Part shown: in pieces, positions 47,567 through 59,773 of the stretch
Layout: each line of letters starts with the position of its first letter
Position numbering within the stretch: the first letter of the stretch is position 1
Source of the DNA: Aradus depressus
Lineage: Eukaryota; Arthropoda; Insecta; Hemiptera; Aradidae
Length of the DNA stretch: 64,000 bases
Direction: 5' to 3'
Assembly: GCA_963662175.1 (NCBI GenBank)
Contig: OY759219.1
Coordinates: forward strand, 45,748,675-45,812,674
Notes under the pieces: model-generated
Database searches by the model: none
What the model was told of the DNA's origin: nothing
The model's input: the letters and a program-made list of their open reading frames with translations, nothing else
Program-made: the position numbers and the translations under genes

Positions 47567-47605
47567 GTAATATAAACAAGCCCGTTGCCAAGGCAACGGA
47601 TTTAG
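47567..47605 (+). promoter_or_regulatory. Palindrome matching the RFX X-box consensus, copy A
   Basis: GTTGCCAAGGCAAC at 47584-47597 is a perfect two-half-site X-box (GTNRCC N RGYNAC type), extended to an 18-bp perfect inverted repeat, CCGTTGCCAAGGCAACGG. The surrounding 39 bp (gtaatataaacaag, palindrome, atttag) are identical to 49249-49287. The shared flanks mean this may be part of a dispersed element and not a selected binding site. Confidence 0.5.
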
Positions 47606-47830
47606 TTCTAACATACTTATCACTAGTATTGTTTTTGCATTTTCCCATAAGCGGATTTCTGCAGTATTTTCTAACATATATACCACCAATATTTTGCATT
47701 TTCCCATAAGCGGATTTATGCAACCATTCTAACATACATACCAATATTATTCAGCATTTCCCATAAGTGGAGACGTGCAACCTTCAAACCTACATATATA
47801 CCTATTGTTTGCAATTAACCTCAGAGGGTG
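47606..47830 (+). repeat. ~58-bp degenerate tandem repeat, about 3.5 units
   Basis: ttcccataag occurs at 47642, 47701 and 47758 (spacing 59 and 57), each followed by cggatttntgcaac-like sequence and ttctaacatana. Minus-strand ORFs of 66-76 codons crossing it (47477-47744) derive from this repeat and the X-box palindrome and are not called. Confidence 0.75.
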
Positions 47831-48049
47831 CATGTATCTATTATTTTTACAATTCCAATATAACCACCTATTCATGACCGAAATAAATGGCCACTATTCT
47901 AAATCACAAAACAAATAAAATTGTAGTCATCCTTAAAGTTCAGAATCGGTGCCCTGTGGCAGTGGTTTCACTCTAGATAGCCATTATATATGGTTTTCGT
48001 ATATGAGTACGTTTATCTTTTATTATACATATATGTAAGACCGTAGGAA
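47831..48049 (+). other. Spacer, nothing recognised
   Basis: About 0.2 kb of mixed sequence, with no ORF, repeat or RNA gene seen. Confidence 0.4.
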
Positions 48050-48930
48050 GAGAAAGATAAGTGGATATGATGGCAAATTGATACTATGAGTTGAGTTGAA
48101 GATTTCGTTTTAGTATAAGGGTAGAGAATGAAGAGATGAGGATTATTCGCGGGAAGAATTAAGAATTTTATAAATAGTTTCATCTAGATATGTTTTGTTT
48201 AAGAAAAGGGGATGTAATATAATTAATAATAAAATAATTAGAACACATGGGGATATTTTTTTCTTTGAGACTTACAAGACGTTACTGAAAACTTAGATAT
48301 TGAGGAAGTTATTTGGAAGTTAGAGCTATTAGAGAATAGATAGCTAGATATTTATATTTTTTGTGAGATAGCCGACCCAAGGAAGGGAGGATCCACATTT
48401 TCTGCGACGATATATGAGAATTATAATCTACGATGATATAAGAAGTTATTAGGGATTTTTTTTTTTGAGATTAAGAAGTTGAAGTTTTTTTTTTTTGAGC
48501 TATAGGAGGAGTTAGGGAATGGGCGAAGGCCTAGGTAACGTCGAAATAATGGGATAAGGAATATTTATACTTTGTAGGGGGGAATTTTGTAACTTGAGAA
48601 GTTGACATAGGAAGTTGAATTTTATTTGAACCAAAGATATGTGAAGAAATATTTAGAAAATGATGATGAGGAATGAGGAACTGAATTTAGAAAGGCAACC
48701 CAATTATTAATTTTTTTTTATTTATGATTTGAAGTAGAATAAAAATTTAAATTTAGCGATTAAGATGGGAAAGAAGGAGGGAACATAAAAGAATATTAAG
48801 TGGTGAAGCGGCAATATAATAATTAAATATAAATTTTGTTTGTTCTGGTACATATGTCCAAAGGATATTAATTACAGTAAAGTTTGCATTTAGGTAATAA
48901 TATGTTCAATATTTTTTTTTATATATGGAA
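48050..48930 (+). mobile_element. Degraded LTR-retrotransposon interior, related to the inner element
   Basis: The stretch is collinear and similar to the minus strand of about 30800-29990 of the inner LTR element. The clearest matches are at 48366-48410 (gacccaaggaagggaggatc), 48500-48545 (gggcgaaggcctaggtaacg) and 48640-48710 (gaatttagaaaggcaaccca), with a weaker match near 48858-48884 (aggatattaattacagtaaa). It has no ORF and its LTRs were not found next to it. It is a fragment in plus orientation, older or from a sister family. Confidence 0.6.
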
Positions 48931-49248
48931 ATTAAAAGACAATTTTATTTGTCTTCCGCTCGTCCAAATTGTAAAGGACTGAGCTCATAAAAATTTATAA
49001 TTAGTTTGTTAGAGAATTTTTTTTGTTCAATATAAAGTTTTTGTAAATGCCATGAATGATGAAGTGAAGTGACAAGTGCGAGATGAATTTTTTGAGGTTG
49101 TTGTGAGTGATAGAGACACCCGAAAGTGCCGGTTCACGACGACCAAACGGAGAAGGACTAAGAGCAGACTCATGAAGGAGGGACCTGTTGAACAAAAACC
49201 GTGTTTCCAGAGACACAATTTTTGCTCTGAAAAGTGGAAGAAGGCAAT
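48931..49248 (+). other. Spacer between retroelement fragment and second X-box
   Basis: AT-rich to 49060, then a more balanced block (49070-49230) with gtgagtgatagagacacccg and gccggttcacgacgacc. Minus-strand frames of 83-97 codons cross it and the X-box; they overlap each other in two frames and neither is convincing. Confidence 0.4.
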
Positions 49249-49287
49249 GTAATATAAACAAGCCCGTTGCCAAGGCAACGGATTTAG
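49249..49287 (+). promoter_or_regulatory. Palindrome matching the RFX X-box consensus, copy B
   Basis: GTTGCCAAGGCAAC lies at 49266-49279 within a 39-bp segment identical to 47567-47605 and in the same orientation, 1682 bp away. Outside the 39 bp the flanks differ. Confidence 0.5.
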
Positions 49288-50845
49288 AAGCCACTATATA
49301 TATATTTTAAACCAATTTAGAAAAGGACAAAGAAAATAAGAAGAAAGAAACCTAAGGATGAAGAAAATAAAATAGATAATCAACAGGAAGAAAGTAAGAA
49401 TAACTTTAAAAGGAAGAAAAGGTGGCTGTAGGCCTAACCTTACAGTTATCAACCAACATTTTCTACATCAATTACCAGATCCACCGACTTTAAAATGAAA
49501 CAAAATTTTCAGAAGGGACTATTTTAACACCCAGGAACAAAATGAAACAGCTAAAAGAAGAAGGAATGAAGAAAATTTCAGGAAATTATAAGCAGAATTA
49601 AGAAAAGGTCAATAAAAAAAAAAACGAGTCGGTAGAAGGTTGTGAAAATTTTTAGGAAAAGACAGTTAATTATTAAGAAGAATTTGAAAAAGGAAAAGAA
49701 GAGAAAAACTACCCACATCAGATGGAAAAGCCAGCTCAAAATTTCAAAAAGGAAGCAAGTTCCAAAAATGATCCAATTATAGAGGACGGATCCAATCCAA
49801 AGCAGTATAAATGATCTGAAGGTGTATATCACAAAATTTACATGCTATTTTCGAGAGATGAAGGAGTCAAAATTAAAAAGAAAAACTACAGAAAACTCAG
49901 GGATATTTAATAAGAAAGAAGAAAAAGAAACGAGGGAAGAAAACGCCAAAAAAGTTTAGTATTTAAGAAAAACAAAAGACGGAAAACAGAAGAAATCCGA
50001 ATCTGCCAACCCATAATGCAGTGCAAACAGCTAAAAGGCAGTTGATGCCCAGCCTTCTCACAGGCAAAACCTATGTTGGACTTGTCTTAGTTTTGTTGTG
50101 AAATTTAACCCAATGAAGTGAGTGAACAGTGAATTCTGTATGTGAAGTGACCGGTGAAGAGTCGAGGTGATGGGGAAGGAGTTGCACTCCATTTTTTTTG
50201 AATATATTATTGTAGAATCACTAAGAGTAAAACAATTTCAAGCGTGACGTCACGAAGGTAGGAGTATATAATTTTGTTCAAAATGGCCACTTATATTTTT
50301 TTCTCAAATTTCATAATTTTTTTTATTAAAGTCAGTTAAATTGTAAATATGTTTTAATCTTTTACTTAATTCCCCATATCTCTCTCAATGAAATTCAAAT
50401 CTCAAAACTCATAGGCGTTGCGAATCAACACCTTTGAGATAAGCGCCAATCGTTATCGGGACATAATATTTAATAATCTTAATTTTCAGAATCACACCGG
50501 GGAACTTTTGGATTTTTGGATTGGTGCGAGTATCGTAGTTTGAAAATTTTACAGAGTTATTTATAACATATGTTTTTCATTTTTTTAAGAGCTTCACTCA
50601 ACCATATGGTAGATTATTTTATTTTTGAAATTATAGATTTAATTAACTTAAATTTTTTTTTATTATTCAAAATTTTATTCATTTTTTTAATTTATTGTGA
50701 AATCCATCAAGTCAATAAAAGACATAAAACCTTTCAACACAAAGAAAACCAACTTGGAATTCGCTTTATGATAAAATACATACTTTTCCGAGAGAAAAGA
50801 TGAGAAAGTAAAATTGAACATTAAAGACCATAATTTTGGTTTCAG
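49288..50845 (+). other. Purine-rich and AT-rich spacer, no gene assigned
   Basis: Region 49310-50000 is markedly purine-rich on the plus strand (aagaagaaagaaacc types) and open in places on the minus strand (49578-49832, 84 codons of Phe/Leu/Ile, likely chance). Region 50000-50190 is less AT-rich (gcccagccttctcacaggca, gtgaccggtgaagagtcgag) and may be a relic of another element. Region 50200-50845 is AT-rich, and a 77-codon frame (50570-50803) is low-complexity. It ends at a possible 3' splice site at 50845. Confidence 0.4.
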
Positions 50846-50948
50846 GTGACCACGATGAGTGAAGCAAGTGATTGGGACAAGTTTTACATGGAAAACTTCA
50901 ATACGGAAATTAGGAATTGCAATAAAACCAATGTCATTTATAAGCCAC
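50846..50948 (+). CDS. Candidate coding exon flanked by splice-site consensus
   Basis: A pyrimidine-rich tract with AG (ttttggtttcag, ending 50845) is followed by gtgaccacg and an ATG at 50855. The frame encodes MSEASDWDKFYMENFNTEIR and 11 more residues, of even, soluble-protein composition and unlike the AT-rich chance frames around it. At 50949 a GTAAGA donor follows, giving an exon ending in phase 1. Read without splicing the frame continues into a poly-C tract (51003-51015) and becomes proline-rich, which supports splicing or a broken gene. The family is not recognised. The counterpart in the second duplication copy would lie beyond the window. Confidence 0.4.
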
Positions 50949-50973
50949 GTAAGAACAGTCTTCTCAGTTTCCT

Positions 50974-51016
50974 TACAAGAACTTCCATTTTCATATTTTG
51001 TACCCCCCCCCCCCCT
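50974..51016 (+). repeat. tacaagaacttcc... poly-C block, copy 2
   Basis: The same 26 bases as at 46957-46982 are followed by g, ta and 13 C (51003-51015). Confidence 0.75.
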
Positions 51017-51172
51017 CCCCAGCTCCGAATCACCCACGATAGTACATCCCCAGGGCAATAAGTTTCCGCTCTCCCTCAATCAATAATTTTCATTTTTATC
51101 CCACCCCTTGAGCGTGTTTTATTCAGTAATTTTTTTTTTAAATATTGAATTTCTCTATAGTTTTATTAAAGA
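51017..51172 (+). other. Short spacer before the truncated LTR element
   Basis: About 150 bp, partly C-rich then T-rich. Nothing is recognised in it. Confidence 0.4.
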
Positions 51173-51304
51173 TGTAGCAACCAGCTGTTGTTGCTATGCT
51201 AGATGTTTTATATTGTTAACCAGTTCAGTTGAGAAATATATATTGAGAAGTTCGTGTTGAGAATTGGATTTTTAATTACTCATACTATTAAGTGCTACGC
51301 TACA
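51173..51304 (+). mobile_element. Short LTR (about 132 bp) of a third LTR-element family, truncated
   Basis: The segment starts TGTAGCAACC and ends GTGCTACGCTACA, giving the terminal inverted match TGTAGC/GCTACA. Two bases later comes TGGTGGCAGCGGTGGGAT, a strong primer-binding-site candidate. That order marks the 5' LTR of a plus-strand element. Only about 46 bp of interior (to 51370) remain before the satellite begins. The LTR is much shorter than those of the two elements in the nest. Confidence 0.55.
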
Positions 51305-51306
51305 TT

Positions 51307-51324
51307 TGGTGGCAGCGGTGGGAT
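51307..51324 (+). promoter_or_regulatory. Primer-binding site of the truncated element
   Basis: TGGTGGCAGCGGTGGGAT starts two bases after the LTR end. It is complementary to a tRNA 3' end ...ATCCCACCGCTGCCACCA, a sequence of tRNA-Leu type as far as I can recall. Confidence 0.6.
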
Positions 51325-51370
51325 GCCGAAAAAAAAAGAGGGACAACACGCTCTGGGGAAAAGGATCGGC

Positions 51371-54300
51371 ACTGCCCAAAGTCATCTTTCCACCGAGTTA
51401 AATTACCATTGAACCTCGGTATACTAGTTGAGTTTCTTTAAATGGGCTTCGGACGGATCTCTCTCATTAGTCCCCCACTGCCAAAGTCATCTTTCCACCG
51501 AGTTAAATTACCATTGAACCTCGGTATACTAGTTGAGTTTCTTTAAATGGGCTTCGGACGGATCTCTCTCATTAGACCCCCACTGCCCAAAGTCATCTTT
51601 CCACCGAGTTAAATTACCATTGAACCTCGGTATACTAGTTGAGTTTCTTTAAATGGGCTTCGGACGGATCTCTCTCATTAGTCCCCCACTGCCAAAGTCA
51701 TCTTTCCACCGAGTTAAATTACCATTGAACCTCGGTATACTAGTTGAGTTTCTATAAATGGGCTTCGGACGGATCTCTCTCATTAGACCCCCACTGCCCA
51801 AAGTCATCTTTCCACCGAGTTAAATTACCATTGAACCTCGGTATACTAGTTGAGTTTCTTTAAATGGGCTTCGGACGGATCTCTCTCATTAGTCCCCCAC
51901 TGCCAAAGTCATCTTTCCACCGAGTTAAATTACCATTGAACCTCGGTATACTAGTTGAGTTTCTTTAAATGGGCTTCGGACGGATCTCTCTCATTAGTCC
52001 CCCACTGCCCAAAGTCATCTTTCCACCGAGTTAAATTACCATTGAACCTCGGTATACTAGTAGAGTATCTTTAAATGGGCTTCGGACGGATCTCTCTCAT
52101 TAGTCCCCCACTGCCCAAAGTCATCTTTCCACCGAGTTAAATTACCATTGAACCTCGGTATACTAGTTGAGTTCCTTTAAATGGGCTTCGGACGGATCTC
52201 TCTCATTAGTCCCCCACTGCCCAAAGTCATCTTTCCACCGGGTTAAATTACCATTGAACCTCGGTATACTAGTTGAGTTTCTATAAATGGGCTTCGGACG
52301 GATCTCTCTCATTAGACCCCCACTGCCCAAAGTCATCTTTCCACCGAGTTAAATTACCATTGAACCTCGGTATACTAGTTGAGTTTCTATAAATGGGCTT
52401 CGGACGGATCTCTCTCATTAGTCCCCCCCCCCCCCCCCCCCCCCACTGCCCAAAGTCATCTTTCCGCCTAGTTAAATTACCATTGAACCTCGGTATACTA
52501 GTAGAGTATCTTTAAATGGGCTTCGGACGGATCTCTCTCATTAGACCCCCACTGCCCAAAGTCATCTTTCCACCGAGTTAAATTACCATTGAACCTCGGT
52601 ATACTAGTTGAGTTTCTTTAAATGGGCTTCGGACGGATCTCTCTCATTAGTCCCCCACTGCCAAAGTCATCTTTCCACCGAGTTAAATTACCATTGAACC
52701 TCGGTATACTAGTTGAGTTTCTATAAATGGGCTTCGGACGGATCTCTCTCATTAGACCCCCACTGCCCAAAGTCATCTTTCCACCGAGTTAAATTACCAT
52801 TGAACCTCGGTATACTAGTTGAGTTTCTTTAAATGGGCTTCGGACGGATCTCTCTCATTAGTCCCCCACTGCCAAAGTCATCTTTCCACCGAGTTAAATT
52901 ACCATTGAACCTCGGTATACTAGTTGAGTTTCTTTAAATGGGCTTCGGACGGATCTCTCTCATTAGTCCCCCACTGCCCAAAGTCATCTTTCCACCGAGT
53001 TAAATTACCATTGAACCTCGGTATACTAGTAGAGTATCTTTAAATGGGCTTCGGACGGATCTCTCTCATTAGTCCCCCACTGCCCAAAGTCATCTTTCCA
53101 CCGAGTTAAATTACCATTGAACCTCGGTATACTAGTTGAGTTCCTTTAAATGGGCTTCGGACGGATCTCTCTCATTAGTCCCCCACTGCCCAAAGTCATC
53201 TTTCCACCGGGTTAAATTACCATTGAACCTCGGTATACTAGTTGAGTTTCTATAAATGGGCTTCGGACGGATCTCTCTCATTAGACCCCCACTGCCCAAA
53301 GTCATCTTTCCACCGAGTTAAATTACCATTGAACCTCGGTATACTAGTTGAGTTTCTATAAATGGGCTTCGGACGGATCTCTCTCATTAGTCCCCCCCCC
53401 CCCCCCCCCACTGCCCAAAGTCATCTTTCCGCCTAGTTAAATTACCATTGAACCTCGGTATACTAGTAGAGTATCTTTAAATGGGCTTCGGACGGATCTC
53501 TCTCATTAGACCCCCACTGCCCAAAGTCATCTTTCCACCGAGTTAAATTACCATTGAACCTCGGTATACTAGTTGAGTTTCTTTAAATGGGCTTCGGACG
53601 GATCTCTCTCATTAGACCCCCACTGCCCAAAGTCATCTTTCCACCGAGTTAAATTACCATTGAACCTCGGTATACTAGTTGAGTTTCTTTAAATGGGCTT
53701 CGGACGGATCTCTCTCATTAGACCCCCACTGCCCAAAGTCATCTTTCCGCCTAGTTAAATTACCATTGAACCTCGGTATACTAGTAGAGTATCTTTAAAT
53801 GGGCTTCGGACGGATCTCTCTCATTAGTCCCCCACTGCCCAACGTCATCTTTCCACCGAGTTAAATTACCATTGAACCTCGGTATACTAGTTGAGTTTCT
53901 TTAAATGGGCTTCGGACGGATCTCTCTCATTAGACCCCCACTGCCCAAAGTCATCTTTCCGCCTAGTTAAATTACCATTGAACCTCGGTATACTAGTTGA
54001 GTTTCTTTAAATGGGCTTCGGACGGATCTCTCTCATTGGTCCCCCACTGCCCAAAGTCATCTTTCCACCGAGTTAAATTATCATTGAACCTCGGTATACT
54101 AGTTGTTTCTTTAAATGGGCTTCGGACGGATCTCTCTCATTAGTCCCCCACTGCCCAAAGTCATCTTTCCACCGAGTTAAATTACCATTGAACCTCGGTA
54201 TACTAGTTGAGTTTCTTTAAATTGGCTTCGGACGGATCTCTCTCATTAGTCCCCCCCCCCCCCCCCCCCACTGCCCAAAGTCATCTTTCCACCGAGTTAA

Positions 54301-57300
54301 ATTACCATTGAACCTCGGTATACTAGTTGAGTTTCTTTAAATGGGCTTCGGACGGATCTCTCTCATTAGACCCCCACTGCCCAAAGTCATCTTTCCACCG
54401 AGTTAAATTACCATTGAACCTCGGTATACTAGTTGAGTTCCTTTAAATGGGCTTCGGACGGATCTCTCTCATTAGTCCCCCACTGCCCAAAGTCATCTTT
54501 CCACCGAGGTAAATTACCATTGAACCTCGGTATACTAGTTGAGTTTCTATAAATGGGCTTCGGACGGATCTCTCTCATTGGTCCCCCACTGCCCAAAGTC
54601 ATCTTTCCACCGAGTTAAATTACCATTGAACCTCGGTATACTACTTGAGTTCCTTTAAATGGGCTTCGGACGGATCTCTCTCATTAGTCCCCCACTGCCC
54701 AAAGTCATCTTTCCACCGAGGTAAATTACCATTGAACCTCGGTATACTAGTTGAGTTTCTTTAAATGGGCTTCGGACGGATCTCTCTCATTGGTCCCCCA
54801 CTGCCCAAAGTCATCTTTCCACCGAGTTAAATTACCATTGAACCTCGGTAAACTAGTTGAGTTTCTTTAAATTGGCTTCGGACGGATCTCTCTCATTAGA
54901 CCCCCACTGCCCAAAGTCATCATTCCACCGAGTTAAACTACCATTGAACCTCGGTATACTAGTTGAGTTTCTATAAATGGGCTTCGGACGGATCTCTCTC
55001 ATTAGTCCCCCACTGCCCAAAGTCATCTTTCCACCGAGTTAAATTACCATTGAACCTCGGTATACTAGTTGTTTCTTTAAATTGGCTTCGGACGGATCTC
55101 TCTCATTAGACCCCCACTGCCCAAAGTCATCTTTCCACCGAGTTAAATTACCATTGAACCTCGGTATACTAGTTGAGTTCCTCTAAATGGGCTTCGGACG
55201 GATCTCTCTCATTAGTCCCCCACTGTCCAAAGTCATCTTTCCACGTAGTTAAATTACCATTGAACCTCGGTATACTAGTTGAGTTTCTTTAAATGGGCTT
55301 CGGACGGATCTCTCTCATTAGTCCCCAAGTGCCCAAAGCATCTTTCCACCGAGTTAAATTACCATTGAACCTCGGTATACTAGTTGAGTTCCTCTAAATG
55401 GGCTTCGGACGGATCTCTCTCATTAGTCCCCCACTGCCCAAAGTCATCTTTCCACCGAGTTAAATTACCATTGAACCTCGGTATACTAGTTGAGTTTCTT
55501 TAAATGGGCTTCGGACGGATCTCTCTCATTAGTCCCCCACTGCCCAAAGTCATCTTTCCACCGAGTTAAATTACCATTGAACCTCGGTATACTAGTTGAG
55601 TTTCTTTAAATGGGCTTCGGACGGATCTCTCTCATTAGACCCCCACTGCCCAAAGTCATCTTTCCACCGAGTTAAATTACCATTGAACCTCGGTATACTA
55701 GTTGAGTTTCTTTAAATGGGCTTCGGACGGATCTCTCTCATTAGTCCCCCACTGCCCAAAGTCATCTTTCCACCGAGTTAAATTACCATTGAACCTCGGT
55801 ATACTAGTTGAGTTTCTATAAATGGGCTTCGGACGGATCTCTCTCATTAGTCCCCCACTGCCCAAAGTCATCTTTCCACCGATTTATTTTACCATTGAAC
55901 CTCGGTATACTAGTTGAGTTTCTTTAAATGGGCTTCGGACGGATCTCTCTCATTAGACCCCCACTGCCCAAAGTCATCTTTCCACCGAGTTAAATTACCA
56001 TTGAACCTCGGTATACTAGTTGAGTTTCTTTAAATGGGCTTCGGACGGATCTCTCTCATTAGTCCCCCACTGCCCAAAGTCATCTTTCCACCGAGTTAAA
56101 TTACCATTGAACCTCGGTATACTAGTTGAGTTTCTTTAAATGGGCTTCGGACGGATCTCTCTCATTAGACCCCCACTGCCCAAAGTCATCTTTCCACCGA
56201 GTTAAATTACCATTGAACCTCGGTATACTAGTTGAGTTTCTTTAAATGGGCTTCGGACGGATCTCTCTCATTAGTCCCCCACTGCCCAAAGTCATCTTTC
56301 CACCGAGTTAAATTACCATTGAACCTCGGTATACTAGTTGAGTTTCTATAAATGGGCTTCGGACGGATCTCTCTCATTAGTCCCCCACTGCCCAAAGTCA
56401 TCTTTCCACCGAGTTAAATTACCATTGAACCTCGGTATACTAGTTGAGTTTCTTTAAATGGGCTTCGGACGGATCTCTCTCATTAGACCCCCACTGCCCA
56501 AAGTCATCTTTCCACCGAGTTAAATTACCATTGAACCTCGGTATACTAGTTGAGTTTCTTTAAATGGGCTTCGGACGGATCTCTCTCATTAGTCCCCCAC
56601 TGCCCAAAGTCATCTTTCCACCGAGTTAAATTACCATTGAACCTCGGTATACTAGTTGAGTTTCTATAAATGGGCTTCGGACGGATCTCTCTCATTAGAC
56701 CCCCACTGCCCAAAGTCATCTTTCCACCGAGTTAAATTACCATTGAACCTCGGTATACTAGTTGAGTTTCTTTAAATGGGCTTCGGACGGATCTCTCTCA
56801 TTAGTCCCCCACTGCCCAAAGTCATCTTTCCACCGAGTTAAATTACCATTGAACCTCGGTATACTAGTTGAGTTTCTATAAATGGGCTTCGGACGGATCT
56901 CTCTCATTAGTCCCCCACTGCCCAATGTCATCTTTCCACGTAGTTAAATTACCATTGAATCTCGGTATACTAGTTGAGTTTCTTTAAATGGGCTTCGGAC
57001 GGATCTCTCTCATTGGTCCCCCACTGCCCAAAGTCATCTTTCCACCGAGTTAAATTACCATTGAACCTCGGTATACTAGTTGAGTTTCTTTAAATGGGCT
57101 TCGGACGGATCTCTCTCATTAGTCCCCCACTGCCCAAAGTCATCTTTCCACCGAGTTAAATTACCATTGAACCTCGGTATACTAGTTGAGTTTCTTTAAA
57201 TGGGCTTCGGACGGATCTCTCTCATTAGTCCCCCACTGCCCAAAGTCATCTTTCCACCGAGTTAAATTACCATTGAACCTCGGTATACTAGTTGAGTTTC

Positions 57301-59773
57301 TTTAAATGGGCTTCGGACGGATCTCTCTCATTGGTCCCCCACTGCCCAAAGTCATCTTTCCACCGAGTTAAATTACCATTGAACCTCGGTATACTAGTTG
57401 AGTTTCTTTAAATGGGCTTCGGACGGATCTCTCTCATTAGTCCCCAACTGCCCAAAGTCATCTTTCCACCTAGTTAAATTACCATTGAACCTCGGTATAC
57501 TAGTTTAGTTTCTTTAAATGGGCTTCGGACGGATCTCTCTCATTAGTCCCCCACTGCCCAAAGTCATCTTTCCACCGAGTTAAATTACCATTGAACCTCG
57601 GTATACTAGTTGAGTTCCTTTAAATGGGCTTCGGACGGATCTCTCTCATTAGTCCCCCACTGCCCAAAGTCATCTTTCCACCGAGTTAAATTACCATTGA
57701 ACCTCGGTATACTAGTTGAGTTCCTTTAAATGGGCTTCGGACGGATCTCTCTCATTAGTCCCCCACTGCCCAAAGTCATCTTTCCACCGAGTTAAATTAC
57801 CATTGAATCTCGGTATACTAGTTGAGTTTCTTTAAATGGGCTTCGGACGGATCTCTCTCATTAGTCCCCCACTGCCCAAAGTCATCTTTCCACCGGGTTA
57901 AATTACCATTGAACCTCGGTATACTAGTTGAGTTTCTTTAAATGGGCTTCGGACGGATCTCTCTCATTAGTCCCTCACTGCCCAAAGTCATCTTTCCACC
58001 GAGTTAAATTACCATTGAACCTCGGTATACTAGTTGAGTTCCTTTAAATGGGCTTCGGACGGATCTCTCTCATTAGTCCCCCACTGCCCAAAGTCATCTT
58101 TCCACCGAGTTAAATTACCATTGAACCTCGGTATACTAGTTGAGTTTCTTTAAATGGGCTTCGGACGGATCTCTCTCATTAGTCCCTCACTGCCCAAAGT
58201 CATCTTTCCACCTAGTTAAATTACCATTGAACCTCGGTATACTAGTTGAGTTTCTTTAAATGGGCTTCGGACGGATCTCTCTCATTGGTCCCCCACTGCC
58301 CAAAGTCATCTTTCCACCGAGTTAAATTACCATTGAACCTCGGTATACTAGTTGAGTTTCTTTAAATGGGCTTCGGACGGATCTCTCTCATTAGTCCCCC
58401 ACTGCCCAAAGTCATCTTTCCACCGAGTTAAATTACCATTGAACCTCGGTATACTAGTTGAGTTTCTTTAAATGGGCTTCGGACGGATCTCTCTCATTAG
58501 TCCCCCACTGCCCAAAGTCATCTTTCCACCGAGTTAAATTACCATTGAACCTCGGTATACTAGTTGAGTTTCTTTAAATGGGCTTCGGACGGATCTCTCT
58601 CATTGGTCCCCCACTGCCCAAAGTCATCTTTCCACCGAGTTAAATTACCATTGAACCTCGGTATACTAGTTGAGTTTCTTTAAATGGGCTTCGGACGGAT
58701 CTCTCTCATTAGTCCCCAACTGCCCAAAGTCATCATTCCACCTAGTTAAATTACCATTGAACCTCGGTATACTAGTTTAGTTTCTTTAAATGGGCTTCGG
58801 ACGGATCTCTCTCATTAGTCCCCCACTGCCCAAAGTCATCTTTCCACCGAGTTAAATTACCATTGAACCTCGGTATACTAGTTGAGTTCCTTTAAATGGG
58901 CTTCGGACGGATCTCTCTCATTAGTCCCCCACTGCCCAAAGTCATCTTTCCACCGAGTTAAATTACCATTGAACCTCGGTATACTAGTTGAGTTCCTTTA
59001 AATGGGCTTCGGACGGATCTCTCTCATTAGTCCCCCACTGCCCAAAGTCATCTTTCCACCGAGTTAAATTACCATTGAATCTCGGTATACTAGTTGAGTT
59101 TCTTTAAATGGGCTTCGGACGGATCTCTCTCATTAGTCCCCCACTGCCCAAAGTCATCTTTCCACCGGGTTAAATTACCATTGAACCTCGGTATACTAGT
59201 TGAGTTTCTTTAAATGGGCTTCGGACGGATCTCTCTCATTAGTCCCTCACTGCCCAAAGTCATCTTTCCACCGAGTTAAATTACCATTGAACCTCGGTAT
59301 ACTAGTTGAGTTCCTTTAAATGGGCTTCGGACGGATCTCTCTCATTAGTCCCCCACTGCCCAAAGTCATCTTTTCACTGAGTTAAAATACCATTGAACCT
59401 CGGTATACTAGTTGAGTTTCTTTAAATGGGCTTCGGACGGATCTCTCTCATTAGTCCCCCACTGCCCAAAGTCATCTTTCCACCGAGTTAAATTACCATT
59501 GAACCTCGGTATACTAGTTGAGTTCCTTTAAATGGGCTTCGGACGGATCTCTCTCATTAGTCCCCCACTGCCCAAAGTCATCTTTCCACCGAGTTAAATT
59601 ACCATTGAACCTCGGTATACTAGTTGAGTTTCTTTAAATGGGCTTCGGACGGATCTCTCTCATTAGTCCCTCACTGCCCAAAGTCATCTTTCCACCGAGT
59701 TAAATTACCATTGAACCTCGGTATACTAGTTGAGTTCCTTTAAATGGGCTTCGGACGGATCTCTCTCATTAGT
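51371..59773 (+). repeat. 106-bp satellite array 3 (about 79 monomers)
   Basis: Monomer order and variants repeat those of array 2 from 35841 onward: alternating 105-bp and attagaccccc monomers, agtagagtatc, ccgggtta, poly-C monomers, ccccaagtgcccaaagcatc, cccaatgtc. It lacks one 12-monomer block relative to array 2. Small differences include gatttatttta near 55879, where array 2 has gagttatatta (40354), and poly-C lengths of 22, 18 and 19 against 23, 17 and 23. It starts mid-monomer at actgcccaaag, joined to ggatcggc of the truncated LTR element. Confidence 0.97.

Larger units (their letters stand above)
35841..51370 (+). repeat. Copy 1 of a ~15.5-kb tandem duplication (satellite plus spacer)
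   Basis: From 35841 to the end of the spacer at 51370, the sequence is repeated from 51371 onward. The offset is 15531 at 36531, about 15527 after the poly-C tracts, and 14255 from 42668 to the window end. The step from 15527 to 14255 is exactly 12 monomers. The spacer part matches over the whole 4.2 kb available with no length difference. Confidence 0.93.

Noticed and set aside
49001..49294. 97- and 83-codon minus-strand ORFs over the X-box B region
   Set aside because: Two overlapping frames share the palindrome-derived residues. The composition and lack of context suggest chance.
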